Shown here: positions 1 to 7,840 of the stretch, in pieces
How the letters are laid out: each line of letters begins with the position of its first letter
Position numbering within the stretch: position 1 is the stretch's first letter
Assembly: GCF_022012295.1 (NCBI RefSeq)
Contig: NZ_JAKLTN010000001.1
Location: 1,426,001 to 1,490,000, forward strand
Direction of reading: 5' to 3'
DNA from: Dechloromonas hankyongensis
GTDB taxonomy: Bacteria; Pseudomonadota; Gammaproteobacteria; Burkholderiales; Rhodocyclaceae
Length of the DNA: 64,000 bases
Position numbers and translations under genes: made by a program
Notes under the pieces: generated by a model
What the model saw: only the letters and a program-made list of their open reading frames with translations
What the model was told of the DNA's origin: nothing
Database searches by the model: none

Positions 1-7
1 TGCGCGA

Positions 8-940
8 ATGAATTTCGACGGCTACCAGATCGTCCGCGAAATCAAGGGCAGCGCCCGCAGCCACATCTACCTGGCGGTGGACAACGAAAGCGGCGAACGG
101 GTGGTCATCAAGACGCCGTCGGTCGACCAGCAGGCCAACCAGGCCTATCTCGAACGCTTCCTGATGGAAGAGTGGATCGCCAGGCGCATCAACAGCCCGC
201 ACGTCCTCAAGCCGTGCTCGCAAACGCGCCAGCGCAACTACATCTACGTCGTCACCGAATACATCGAAGGCCAGACCCTGGCCCAGTGGATGATCGACAA
301 TCCCAAGCCCGACCTGGCAAGCGTGCGCGGCATCGTCGAACAGGTGGCCAAGGGGCTGCAGGCCTTCCATCGCCTCGAAATGGTGCATCAGGACCTGAAG
401 CCCGACAACATCATGATCGACGGCAATGGCACGGTGAAAATCCTCGATTTCGGCGCCACGCGGGTAGCCGGGATCATGGAAATCGCCACCCCCATCGAAC
501 AGATCAACCTGCTCGGCTCGGCCGCCTACGCCGCCCCGGAATACTTCCTCGGCGAAAACGGTTCGTCGCGCTCCGACATCTATTCGCTCGGCGTCATCGC
601 CTACCAGATGCTCTCCGGCAAGCTGCCCTACGGTGTCGAAGTCGCCAAATCGCGGACCAAGGCGGCGCAGAAGAAGCTCGCCTACCAATCGGTGCTGAAC
701 GAAGAGCGCGAAATCCCGGCCTGGGTCGACGACGCCATCCGTAAGGCGGTCGAGCCCGATCCCTTCGCCCGCTACGAGGAACTCTCCGAATTCGTTTTCG
801 ACCTGCACCACCCGAATGCGGAGTTCCTGAACAAAACCCGCCCGCCGCTGATCGACCGCAACCCGGTTGTCTTCTGGAAGAGTGTGTCCTTCGTGCTGCT
901 GCTGATGGTGATCGCGCTCAGCGTCGGGCGTTTTCACTGA
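8..940 (+). CDS. Membrane-anchored Ser/Thr protein kinase
   Basis: A Hanks-type kinase of 310 residues that probably phosphorylates Ser/Thr of cytoplasmic partners. Visible motifs are the ATP-binding lysine (K35 in VVIKTP), the catalytic loop HQDLKPDN (H127), the DFG motif (D147), AAPEYF and SDIYSLG. The loop has Gln where HRD kinases carry Arg, so activation-loop dependence may differ. The C-terminus (about 287-307) is one hydrophobic segment, placing the kinase on the inner face of the membrane. The kinase half and the tail (RNPVVFWK then a membrane segment) resemble the PP2C-kinase fusion at 6131-7819 (RNPLKFWK), so the two are paralogues. Only two codons precede the ATG in the window, so a longer upstream start, for example a fused phosphatase domain, cannot be excluded. 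The target is unknown. Confidence 0.85.
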   Translation: MNFDGYQIVREIKGSARSHIYLAVDNESGERVVIKTPSVDQQANQAYLERFLMEEWIARRINSPHVLKPCSQTRQRNYIYVVTEYIEGQTLAQWMIDNPKPDLASVRGIVEQVAKGLQAFHRLEMVHQDLKPDNIMIDGNGTVKILDFGATRVAGIMEIATPIEQINLLGSAAYAAPEYFLGENGSSRSDIYSLGVIAYQMLSGKLPYGVEVAKSRTKAAQKKLAYQSVLNEEREIPAWVDDAIRKAVEPDPFARYEELSEFVFDLHHPNAEFLNKTRPPLIDRNPVVFWKSVSFVLLLMVIALSVGRFH

Positions 941-957
941 GCCGCCACGCGGGCGGC
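941..957. terminator. Short GC hairpin between convergent genes
   Basis: GCCGCC (941-946) pairs with GGCGGC (952-957) around a 5-base loop, between the convergent kinase and binding-protein genes. There is no T-run on either strand, so termination here is inferred from position only. Confidence 0.35.
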
Positions 958-970
958 CCGTTCATACGGC

Positions 971-1852
971 TCAGGCTTTCTGCTGGGTGACCGCGTGGCG
1001 CTTGAAGATGGCGGCCAGCGTGCCGTCCCGCTCCAGTTCGGCCAGGGCACTCGTCAGGGCGGCGGCGAGGTCGGTCGCCTCGGCCTTGACCGCCATGCCG
1101 AGCGGCCAGCGTGTCGACATCATGCCGCCGATCTTGGTTTCGTCGATGGCGAAGCGCGTCTCGCCGTGCAGGGCGCCTTCCAGTTCGCCGCGCGGCGCCA
1201 TGATGGCCGCGATGCTGCCGTTGCGCAGCGCAGCACCCGCCTCGGTGATCGACTGGAAGTGCACGACGTTGTCCCGCAGGCGCCCATTCATGGTGCTCAG
1301 CAGGTAGGCATCGGCCAGCGTTTCGCCTTCGACGCCGATTTTCTCGCGGGTGAACACTTCCAGGGCCGTCGCCGCCGAGCCGACCGGCGCCGAAACCAGC
1401 GAGGGAATACGCGCCATGGCCATGGTTTCGACGTGGTACTGGCCGAAAATGTGCACCTTGTCATTCTCCTTGGCGAGGACGGGATCGACCGGCACATGCA
1501 TCATCACATCGGCCGGCTCGCCACGCAGGTAGTGCCCCTTCCACACCATGTTGCGCAGATCATCGCCCATGTCCTCGCCGGCCTTGAAGCCGAGGATGTC
1601 AGGCGTCAGTCCGAGCTTGGTCGCCAGCGCCTTGCCGATGTCCGCGTCGATTCCCTGGCCGGCGTCCGAGTAGGGGGCGAAGTTGTTGTAGACCGCGATG
1701 ATCAGCCGGCGACGCTGGTGGATGGCGTCCATCTGCTCGTCGGCCAAGGCCGGCAAGGCCGAGGCGAGCGGCAGGGCGGCCAGGGCCTGCAGGAAGCGGC
1801 GGCGCGGGTTGGGCATGGTGCTGCGGGGGCGGGGGGCAATGGAACGGGGCAT
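971..1852 (-). CDS. Periplasmic solute-binding protein, MxaJ-like
   Basis: A 293-residue protein of the family-3 (amino-acid type) binding-protein fold. The N-terminus has an arginine-rich stretch (PNPRRRFLQ) followed by a hydrophobic, Ala/Leu-rich segment ending near ALPALA, which looks like a Tat or Sec export signal. The body has the usual start of mature family-3 proteins (RRLIIAVYNNFAPYSD). Regions such as GEPADVMMHVPVDP resemble MxaJ-type proteins that accompany PQQ-dependent alcohol dehydrogenases rather than true transporter receptors. That assignment is from recall of the family and is moderate. The start at 1852 is preceded by AAGGAG at 7-base spacing; an internal Met at 1816 is the alternative. 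It lies downstream of the MxaD-like gene, probably in one transcript. No permease or dehydrogenase gene is next to it in the window. Confidence 0.7.
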   Translation of the reverse strand: MPRSIAPRPRSTMPNPRRRFLQALAALPLASALPALADEQMDAIHQRRRLIIAVYNNFAPYSDAGQGIDADIGKALATKLGLTPDILGFKAGEDMGDDLRNMVWKGHYLRGEPADVMMHVPVDPVLAKENDKVHIFGQYHVETMAMARIPSLVSAPVGSAATALEVFTREKIGVEGETLADAYLLSTMNGRLRDNVVHFQSITEAGAALRNGSIAAIMAPRGELEGALHGETRFAIDETKIGGMMSTRWPLGMAVKAEATDLAAALTSALAELERDGTLAAIFKRHAVTQQKA

Positions 1853-1962
1853 GGCTTGTCTCCTTTTGGTATGGACCGGGCTGTCACCCGGTCTGATTGG
1901 CTCCGTATCTTAGCCGGAACCTCGCACCCCCTTGGATGCGGGCGCGGGGCGGCTTTTCCGCC

Positions 1963-2493
1963 TTAACCCGGCTTTCCTGCTTCGAGTTGTTTCTTCAGGT
2001 TGTCCAGACCGCTGGTGTAGATGCCGCTGACGATCTTGCGGACCCCAGTGTCGTCGGCGCCCTCGACCGGCTTTTCGTCCTTGCGCCGGAACTGCGACGA
2101 CCAGGCGATAATGCTGCCGCCATCCTTGGCCGAGCTGACCTTCAGCGTGGACACATAGTCGCTGACCGGTAGCGGCGCGGAAACAATGCGGTATTTGAGC
2201 GACAGCGCGCCGTCGCTGCGCGCCAGCAGTTCCTCGACGAACTTGGCTCCGTCCTTGGCGGTCAGCGTGCGCTCCGCACCCTTGCGGCCGTCCTTGCCCT
2301 TGGTGATCTCCGTGCTGGCGATGACCGGGTGCCAGCCGAGGTCGCCGAACTGGCCGACGACGGCCCACACCTTGGCCGGTGAGGCTGCCACCTGGATACG
2401 TTCCTCGACCTTGAGCAGCGGCCGTTCGGCCAGTGCGTTGCCGGCCCAGGCCAGGGAAAGGGCTGTCGCTACAAGGGCTACGCGAAATTTCAT
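1963..2493 (-). CDS. Exported SRPBCC-family protein, MxaD-like
   Basis: A 176-residue protein with a clear signal peptide (MKFRVALVATALSLAW... ending near NALA) and a single SRPBCC/START-like domain (VEERIQVAASPAKVWAVVGQF, then GWHPVIASTEI and TLTAKDG). Exported SRPBCC proteins of this pattern are typified by MxaD of methanol oxidation systems, thought to help electron transfer or assembly of the quinoprotein in the periplasm. The start at 2493 is chosen because AGGAGG lies just upstream; the reading frame is open 25 codons further but without a site. It is transcribed toward the MxaJ-like gene 110 bases away, and the pair probably works together. The partner dehydrogenase is not in the window. 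Confidence 0.7.
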   Translation of the reverse strand: MKFRVALVATALSLAWAGNALAERPLLKVEERIQVAASPAKVWAVVGQFGDLGWHPVIASTEITKGKDGRKGAERTLTAKDGAKFVEELLARSDGALSLKYRIVSAPLPVSDYVSTLKVSSAKDGGSIIAWSSQFRRKDEKPVEGADDTGVRKIVSGIYTSGLDNLKKQLEAGKPG

Positions 2494-2755
2494 CGGGTCT
2501 TCCTCCTTGAATTGGATATGCAGGAAAGGCGCTGTCGTTGATCGCTCCAAGCAGCAGCCTGATTGCATCTTAGGAAGCGGGCCGAAGAAGGAGTAAGGGC
2601 AATTTGCCCGAAACGCAAAGGGAGAATGCCCAGCGTGCCCCGGTCAATAACGCTTGATTTTCCCTCGTTGGGCAGGCGTTCAACGTCACCTTGGGGCGGG
2701 CCGATTCAGCAGCTAGGCGGTTTGCTGGGCGAGCGCCATGTCGTTCGTCGCGCCG

Positions 2756-3142
2756 CTACCCAAATTTCGCCCCTTTCTCGGCCAATAGCGTGCGCAGGGC
2801 CGAGCGGTGGCAATGCGCCTCGTTCTCGCAATAGCAGCCGACCGAGAAATCGCTGCTGTGGGATAGGGTGGCGAGCAGCGCCAGGGCATGACTGGCTTCG
2901 GGCGACGACATTTCGCTCCGGTACTTTTTGATGAATGCTGCCCACTGTGCGGGCGTCTCGGCCTGCTGGCCCAGTTTCATGGTTTCGGGGCTTGGAGCGA
3001 GGGTCGGAAACCACACGTCGTACCAGTTTTGCGCAGCAAACTCGGTTTTGGGCACGCCCCGCGGTGGGCGGCGAACCGTTCCAATGCGCGTCCCTTCGCC
3101 TTCGAGGCGCGGACTGCCTAGCCTGACGACACGAATTGCCAC
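2756..3142 (-). CDS. DUF488 family protein
   Basis: A 128-residue protein of the DUF488 (YeaO-like) family. The C-terminal signature CYCENEAHCHRSALRTLL has the CxC...CHRxxL arrangement seen in the family. Central features are GVPKTEFAAQNWYDVWFPTLAPS and a basic N-terminus. The function of the family is not established. No ATG is well placed; a GTG at 3142 (VAIRVVRLG) has GGGAG six bases upstream and gives the usual family length, so I use it. The reading frame stays open to 3478, overlapping the next gene, and that extension is not credible. It stands between the VOC gene (upstream on the same strand) and an unremarkable 262-base gap (2494-2755) in which I see no gene or clear signal. Confidence 0.75.
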   Translation of the reverse strand: MAIRVVRLGSPRLEGEGTRIGTVRRPPRGVPKTEFAAQNWYDVWFPTLAPSPETMKLGQQAETPAQWAAFIKKYRSEMSSPEASHALALLATLSHSSDFSVGCYCENEAHCHRSALRTLLAEKGAKFG

Positions 3143-3239
3143 AGGAGTCTCCCGGGAAGAATGAAAGAGGTCTGGTTCAAAGCGGATTCTGGCATGCGGG
3201 GAAAACAGCGAAACTGACCCCTTTGGCTCATATCGCTTT

Positions 3240-3668
3240 CTACGCGTGGTCCTGCGGCAGCAGATGCGGGTTCCATACGACCTCCCACAAATGTCCATCC
3301 GGGTCCTGGAAATAACCCGCGTAACCGCCCCAGAAGGTCTCCTGCGCGGGTTTGACGACAACGGCTCCGGCAGCCTGCGCCTGTTGCATGACGGCATCGA
3401 CCTCGGCTTTTGAAACCACGTTGTGCCCGAGCGTGAATTCGGTCGCGCTGCGCTCGGCCAGCGGCAGACCCGAATCATGCGCGAGGCTGGTGCGTGGCCA
3501 GACGGCCAGTTTCAAACCGGCTTGCAGGTCGAAAAAAGCCACCGCACCGTGTTCGAACTCGGTGCCGATGATGCCCTCGGTCTTTAGGCCAAGGCCGTCG
3601 CGGTAGAAGCCAACCGCGCGTTCCAGATCGTCAACGCCGAGGGTGATAATGGTGATGCGTGGCTTCAT
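3240..3668 (-). CDS. VOC (glyoxalase/dioxygenase fold) protein
   Basis: A 142-residue protein of the vicinal-oxygen-chelate superfamily with two beta-alpha-beta-beta-beta modules. Markers are the opening ITIITLGVDDLERAVGFYRDGLG, the middle FEHGAVAFFDLQAG and the closing FQDPDGHLWEVVWNP. The PDGHLWEV motif carries the C-terminal metal-ligand glutamate of the fold. Members bind a divalent metal or simply a small ligand (lyases, dioxygenases, antibiotic-binding proteins), and the substrate cannot be read from the sequence. The start at 3668 has AAAGGAG upstream. The reading frame continues 29 codons further upstream with no site. It may be co-transcribed with the DUF488 gene 97 bases downstream. 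Confidence 0.85.
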   Translation of the reverse strand: MKPRITIITLGVDDLERAVGFYRDGLGLKTEGIIGTEFEHGAVAFFDLQAGLKLAVWPRTSLAHDSGLPLAERSATEFTLGHNVVSKAEVDAVMQQAQAAGAVVVKPAQETFWGGYAGYFQDPDGHLWEVVWNPHLLPQDHA

Positions 3669-3902
3669 GGCGTGTACTCCTTTAGACGAGATGAATCGTG
3701 ATGAGGGGGGGCGGAAGGGGGGCTTAAAGCCATGGTGTGCCCCTATCGTTCCCAATGTTGCTGACGCCCATCGGATGCCTCCAGCGTTGATTCAAATTGC
3801 CGCCAACTGTCGGGTACGGATTGTTTAACTCGCATCAATGCCCAAGCCGCTGGATCAGGCGCAGTATGCCTTTTCCTTCGCGAACGTGAACGAGGTGTAG
3901 CG

Positions 3903-4421
3903 ATGTTCCTGGATTTTCTGTTTGGCAAGAAAAAATCGGTACCCGCACCCGCCGCGGGCGAACCCGCGGCGCCTGCCCAGGCTGCGCCTGGTGCCGTGGC
4001 GCTGGGGACACACATTGCCTACCACCCTCAGCTGGTCGACGAACTGGTGCTCGACTGCTTCAATGCGATTGGCCAGGCCTTCGAGGGCGGCGATCTGGCG
4101 GCCACTTGTCGGGAGTTGGAGCATTTTCGCGGCTGCCTGTTGGCGCATTTGCTCAAGGAAAACGTCCGCTTCTACATCTACCTTGAACACGCGCTGGCTG
4201 GGGACACGGCCAGCCACACGCTGGTGCACCAGTTCCGCCACGAAATGGATGGCATCGGCAAGGCGGTTCTTGCCTTCCTTGGTAAGTACGCCGACCTTGC
4301 CAAGAACCCGGCGCTGGCCGCCAGCTTTGCCGGCGAGCTCAGCAGCGTCGGCGAGGTGCTGGTCCAGCGCATCCGCAATGAGGAAGATTCCCTCTACCCG
4401 CTCTATTTGCCCGCCTACTGA
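3903..4421 (+). CDS. Hemerythrin-like (HHE) protein
   Basis: A 172-residue protein. After a short basic start (MFLDFLFGKKK) and an Ala/Pro linker (about 12-33) comes a helical domain with His and Glu positions expected of a hemerythrin-type four-helix bundle: HPQLVDEL, LEHFRGCLLAHLLKEN, VHQFRHEMDGIG and NEEDSLYPLY. Such domains bind a di-iron site that senses or stores oxygen or nitric oxide, or act as iron-binding regulators. The gene stands alone before the nitrate island, whose HD-GYP gene also carries a hemerythrin domain. The assignment to the HHE superfamily is fair; the exact function is unknown. The 234 bases upstream (3669-3902) show no further gene. Confidence 0.7.
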   Translation: MFLDFLFGKKKSVPAPAAGEPAAPAQAAPGAVALGTHIAYHPQLVDELVLDCFNAIGQAFEGGDLAATCRELEHFRGCLLAHLLKENVRFYIYLEHALAGDTASHTLVHQFRHEMDGIGKAVLAFLGKYADLAKNPALAASFAGELSSVGEVLVQRIRNEEDSLYPLYLPAY

Positions 4422-4534
4422 GCCGTTGGCAGGTACCCGGCAGAACGGGGAAGCGTCAGCGTGCCGGGCGGAGCATCGTTCCGGCCGATGCGCTGCAAGC
4501 GATAGGGAATAGACCGCGACTGGTCGCGACCAGA

Positions 4535-4561
4535 GGTAACCGGGGTCTATCCCCGGTTGCC
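4535..4561 (+). terminator. Strong hairpin downstream of hemerythrin gene
   Basis: An 11-base-pair stem (4535-4545 with 4551-4561, one G-T wobble) with a 5-base loop TCTAT. It is followed by no T-run. It lies 114 bases after the hemerythrin stop and may end that transcript or simply be a structured element. The 407-base gap 4422-4828 otherwise holds the nasA control region described separately. Confidence 0.4.
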
Positions 4562-4602
4562 GTTATCCCGGCGCATAACCGGTAATCGATCCCCCAAAAT
4601 GC

Positions 4603-4639
4603 TGCACCGCAATGGAGAGGCATGCGCGCTTTTGGTGCG
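4603..4639 (+). promoter_or_regulatory. Possible tandem NtrC-binding sites for nasA
   Basis: Two imperfect copies of the NtrC pattern TGCACC-N5-GGTGCA lie 20 bases apart, centre to centre. The first (4603-4619) has a perfect left half TGCACC and spacer GCAAT but a weak right half. The second (4623-4639) is TGCGCG-N5-GGTGCG. They sit about 90-110 bases upstream of the predicted sigma-54 start, the usual place for enhancer sites. The individual matches are weak; position and the sigma-54 promoter give most of the support. Confidence 0.45.
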
Positions 4640-4692
4640 TATGGTCGGGGCGTGGGCGAGTAAAACCCTGATAAATCATAAGGCTAATGGCG

Positions 4693-4708
4693 TGGCACGC
4701 GGCTTGCG
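4693..4708 (+). promoter_or_regulatory. Sigma-54 promoter of nasA
   Basis: TGGCACG-CGGC-TTGCG matches the sigma-54 consensus TGGCACG-N4-TTGCA in all but the last base, with GG (4694-4695) and GC (4706-4707) exactly 10 bases apart. Predicted transcription start is near 4719, leaving a leader of about 110 bases before nasA. Confidence 0.75.
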
Positions 4709-4733
4709 TTACTGAGGGCAGCACAGCGATCTA

Positions 4734-4786
4734 CTCGTCAACGGCGGCGGGAACGTGATAACGACTTCATGCGCTGATCATTCCCG
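4734..4786 (+). promoter_or_regulatory. ANTAR-type hairpin in nasA leader
   Basis: CTCGTC (4734-4739) and GGCGGG (4746-4751) form a 6-base-pair stem with two G-T pairs around the six-base loop AACGGC, which has A at position 1 and G at position 4, as in RNA targets of ANTAR antiterminators. An alternative stem, GGCGGGAA (4746-4753) with TTCCCGTC (4781-4788, one wobble), uses the 3' arm of the first hairpin, so the two exclude each other. I find no second A-G hexaloop and no T-run, so this is at best a reduced version of the nrtA leader. Confidence 0.45.
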
Positions 4787-4828
4787 TCCCCATCGACCGC
4801 TCGCGGTCTACTACAGAGAGCTCGCATC

Positions 4829-6043
4829 ATGGACAAGAAATCATTCCTGCAGGCCGGCCACACCCCCACCTTGCTGGCCGCCTTCCTCTACTTCGACCTC
4901 GCCTTCATGGTCTGGGTCCTGCTCGGCCCGCTCGGCGTCGGCATCGCCAAGGATCTCGGCCTGTCGCACGCCGAAAAGGGTCTGATGGTCGCCACCCCGG
5001 TGCTGGCCGGCGCGCTGCTGCGCATCGCCATGGGTATCCTGGTCGACCGCCTGTCGCCCAAGAAAGCGGCGATCATCGGCCAGATTATCGTCATCGGCGC
5101 CATGGTCTATGCCTGGCTGGTCGGCGTCCATTCCTACTCCGAAGTGCTGGTGCTCGGTGTCTTCCTCGGCGTTGCCGGTTCTTCCTTCGCCGCCGCGCTG
5201 CCGCTGGCATCGCGCTGGTATCCGGCTGAACACCAGGGTACCGCGATGGGCATCGCCGGGGCCGGCAACTCGGGTACCGCGCTCGCCGCGTTGTTCGCGC
5301 CGGGCCTGGCTGCCATCTATGGCTGGACCAACGTCTTCGGCATCGTGCTGATCCCGCTGGTCATCGTGCTGATCGCCTTCGTCTTCATGGCCAAGGATGC
5401 GCCGGATGCGCCGCCGCCCAAGACCTTCGCCGAATACCTGAAGGTGCTTAAGGACAAGGACGCCTGGTGGTTCATGTTCTTCTACTCGGTGACCTTTGGT
5501 GGCTTCGTCGGCCTGGCTTCCTCGCTGGTCATCTACTTCAACACCCAGTATGGACTGGACCCGAAGACGGCCGGCTTCTTCACCGCCGGCTGCGTGTTTG
5601 CCGGTTCGCTGGTCCGCCCGATCGGCGGCAACGTGGCCGACCGCATCGGTGGCGTCAAGTCGCTGACCGTGATGTACATCTTCGCCGCCATCTTCCTCGG
5701 TATCGTCAGCTTCGGCCTGCCGGAAGCCTGGATGGCGCTGATCGTCTTCGTCTGCGCCATGCTCTCGCTGGGCATGGGCAACGGTGCGGTGTTCCAGCTG
5801 GTGCCGCAGCGCTTCAAGAAGGAAATCGGCGTCATGACCGGCCTGGTCGGCATGGCCGGCGGTGTCGGTGGTTTCTACCTGGCTTCCAGCCTCGGTTACT
5901 CGAAGCAGATGACCGGCAGCTATCAGGCTGGTTTCCTGATCTTCGCCGGCCTCGCCGTGCTTGCCCTGGTCGGCCTGACCGGCGTCAAGACCCGCTGGCG
6001 GACCACCTGGGGTGCCAGCCACCTGACGGCCGCCAAGATTTAA
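4829..6043 (+). CDS. nasA: Nitrate/nitrite transporter, MFS (NasA/NarK)
   Basis: A 404-residue inner-membrane permease of the nitrate/nitrite porter family with about 12 membrane segments. The glycine-rich nitrate signature GIAGAGNSGTALAALF in helix 5 and its counterpart GMAGGVGGFYLASSLG in the second half are both present, as is the loop motif GILVDRLSPKK after helix 2. It imports nitrate (or exchanges it for nitrite) for assimilation; the NasA subtype rather than respiratory NarK is inferred from the sigma-54/NtrC-like promoter and from the PP2C-kinase fusion downstream, a pairing known in Pseudomonas and betaproteobacteria. There is no strong ribosome site, only AGAGAG upstream. A terminator follows the gene, so the downstream kinase gene may be expressed by read-through. 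Confidence 0.88.
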   Translation: MDKKSFLQAGHTPTLLAAFLYFDLAFMVWVLLGPLGVGIAKDLGLSHAEKGLMVATPVLAGALLRIAMGILVDRLSPKKAAIIGQIIVIGAMVYAWLVGVHSYSEVLVLGVFLGVAGSSFAAALPLASRWYPAEHQGTAMGIAGAGNSGTALAALFAPGLAAIYGWTNVFGIVLIPLVIVLIAFVFMAKDAPDAPPPKTFAEYLKVLKDKDAWWFMFFYSVTFGGFVGLASSLVIYFNTQYGLDPKTAGFFTAGCVFAGSLVRPIGGNVADRIGGVKSLTVMYIFAAIFLGIVSFGLPEAWMALIVFVCAMLSLGMGNGAVFQLVPQRFKKEIGVMTGLVGMAGGVGGFYLASSLGYSKQMTGSYQAGFLIFAGLAVLALVGLTGVKTRWRTTWGASHLTAAKI

Positions 6044-6052
6044 CGGCCAGTC

Positions 6053-6071
6053 GCTAGCTGTTAGGATCGAG
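6053..6071 (+). repeat. Short repeat, copy 1 (also at 58157)
   Basis: The 19-base sequence GCTAGCTGTTAGGATCGAG recurs at 58157-58175 with a single change (C for T at the seventh base). Both copies follow the stop codon of a gene and run straight into an inverted repeat. Confidence 0.6.
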
Positions 6072-6102
6072 GGGGCGCGTACAGCCGGCCCCCTCGATTT
6101 TT
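6066..6102 (+). terminator. Intrinsic terminator after nasA
   Basis: ATCGAGGGGGC (6066-6076) pairs perfectly with GCCCCCTCGAT (6088-6098) and is followed by four more T residues. It lies between nasA and the PP2C-kinase gene and would limit transcription into the latter. Confidence 0.75.
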
Positions 6103-6130
6103 CATTTCAAACTCCTCGCTCCTCACCACC

Positions 6131-7819
6131 ATGCCATTGAACGTAGCCGTTGGACATTCTTCGCTGACCGGGCCGCGCGAGCGCAATGAGGACTTCTGCG
6201 GCATCGCCACGCCGGACGGCCAGGAGCTCGAGAACAAGGGCATCATCGCCGCCGTTGCCGATGGCATCGGCGGCCACAAGGGCGGGCGCGAGGCGGCCGA
6301 ATACACGGTGCGCGGGCTGCTTGCCGATTACTTCGCCACCCCCGATACGTGGAGCGTCCCGCGCGCCATCGAGACGGTGAGCACCGCGCTCAACCGCTGG
6401 GTGATCGCCGAAGGCAGCCGCAATGCGGACCTCGCCGGCATGGCCACCACGCTGTCGGCGGTTGTGCTGCGCGGCCGGCGCTTCTACACGGCGCACATCG
6501 GCGATTCGCGCATCTACCGGCTGCAGGGCGGCCGCTTGCAGCGGCTGACGGTCGATCACACCTGGGAACACCCGGAGCTGAACAATGTGCTGTCGCGGGC
6601 CATCGGCCTCGATCCGCGGGTGCTGATGGATTTTGCCGACGGCGAACTGGCGGTGGACGACCGTTTCCTGCTCGTTTCCGACGGGGTGTGGGGTGTGCTG
6701 CCCGACGCCCTGATGACCGACGTGCTGCTCGACCATCCCGAGCCGCAGGGCGCTGCCGCGGCGCTGACCAGCCTGGCGCTGGCCCACGGCGGGCACGACA
6801 ACGCCTCGGCCGTGGTGGTCGACGTGCTGGCGCTGCCACCGGCCAATCTGCGCGACAGCATGGAAGGTGCCGCCAACCTTCCATTGCCACCCAAACTCCG
6901 GCCGGCCCATGAACTCGATGGCCTGGTGATCGAGGAGGTGCTGCACGACTCGCGCGAAACGCTGCTCTACCGGGTCAGCAATCCGCGCAACGGCCAGCAA
7001 CTGGTGCTCAAGACGCTGCAACCGGGCATGGCGGGCGACGCCAGTGCCACGGCCGCGCTGCTGATGGAGGAATGGCGGGCCCGGCGCGTCGTGTCGCCGT
7101 TCTTCCCGCAGGTCATCCCGGCTGACCATCGCAGCGGCCTGTACTACCTGATGACCTGGCATGCCGGGGCGACTTTGCAGGAGCGCCTGGACGGCGATCA
7201 ACATTTTCCGGTCGGCGAGGTGGTGCGCCTCGGCGTCGCGCTGCTCAAGGCGATTTCCGCGCTGCATCGCCTCGACATCGTGCATCGCGACATCAAGACC
7301 GACAACATCCACCTCGGCCAGGACGGCGTCCTGCGCATCCTCGACCTCGGTGTCGCGGTCAGCTTGGCCGAGCGCAAGGTCGGCGATCCGATCGGCCAGG
7401 CCGGCACGCCGTCCTACATGGCGCCGGAACTGTTCGAAAATCCCGAGCCGGAATTCGGCCACGATCTCTACGCGGCTGGCGTCACCCTCTACCACCTGCT
7501 GACCCGCAAATACCCCTACGGCGAAATAGAGCCCTTCCAGACGCCCAAGTTCGGCGAGCCGGCCCGGCCCACCCGCTGGCGGCCGGAAATTCCCGGCTGG
7601 CTGGAAAACGTTTTGCTGAAGGCGGTGGCACTGGAAGGGAAGGACCGTTTCGAGACGGCGGAGGAATTCATCCTCGCCCTCGAACGGGGCGCCGCCCGGC
7701 CAATTGCGGCGCCGGCCCGGCAGCCGCTGCTGCAGCGCAATCCACTCAAATTCTGGAAAGTCACGGCCGGCATTTCGCTGGCCCTGAATCTGGTGCTCTG
7801 GCTTTTGCTGATGCGCTAG
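6131..7819 (+). CDS. PP2C phosphatase-Ser/Thr kinase fusion, membrane anchored
   Basis: A 562-residue two-domain signalling enzyme. Residues 1 to about 240 are a PP2C-type Ser/Thr phosphatase with metal-binding aspartates in the family motifs (RNEDFCG, VADGIGGHKGG, HIGDSRIYRL, SDGVWGVL, GHDNASAVVV). Residues about 260-530 are a Hanks-type kinase (lysine in LVLKTLQPG, catalytic loop HRDIKTDN, then DLG in place of DFG, MAPELF, HDLYAAGVTLY). The tail is one membrane segment (about 540-560) after RNPLKFWK. Opposing activities in one chain suggest a switch acting on a shared substrate. Its place behind nasA matches an arrangement known in pseudomonads and betaproteobacteria, which suggests control of nitrate uptake or reduction; the target is not known. 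The start ATG at 6131 begins at the PP2C domain with no good ribosome site visible. Confidence 0.9.
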   Translation: MPLNVAVGHSSLTGPRERNEDFCGIATPDGQELENKGIIAAVADGIGGHKGGREAAEYTVRGLLADYFATPDTWSVPRAIETVSTALNRWVIAEGSRNADLAGMATTLSAVVLRGRRFYTAHIGDSRIYRLQGGRLQRLTVDHTWEHPELNNVLSRAIGLDPRVLMDFADGELAVDDRFLLVSDGVWGVLPDALMTDVLLDHPEPQGAAAALTSLALAHGGHDNASAVVVDVLALPPANLRDSMEGAANLPLPPKLRPAHELDGLVIEEVLHDSRETLLYRVSNPRNGQQLVLKTLQPGMAGDASATAALLMEEWRARRVVSPFFPQVIPADHRSGLYYLMTWHAGATLQERLDGDQHFPVGEVVRLGVALLKAISALHRLDIVHRDIKTDNIHLGQDGVLRILDLGVAVSLAERKVGDPIGQAGTPSYMAPELFENPEPEFGHDLYAAGVTLYHLLTRKYPYGEIEPFQTPKFGEPARPTRWRPEIPGWLENVLLKAVALEGKDRFETAEEFILALERGAARPIAAPARQPLLQRNPLKFWKVTAGISLALNLVLWLLLMR

Positions 7820-7840
7820 GCGGCGCGCTTGACGGGCGCC

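Noticed and set aside
3143-3478. Upstream extension of the DUF488 gene to 3478
   Set aside because: It overlaps the VOC gene on the same strand and has no family similarity.
4841-6022. Long open frame antisense to nasA (393 codons), with others like it opposite nrtA, nrdA and trpB
   Set aside because: High GC leaves the opposite strand open; the sequences are rich in His, Gln, Asp and Arg with no domain or ribosome site, and the sense genes are certain.
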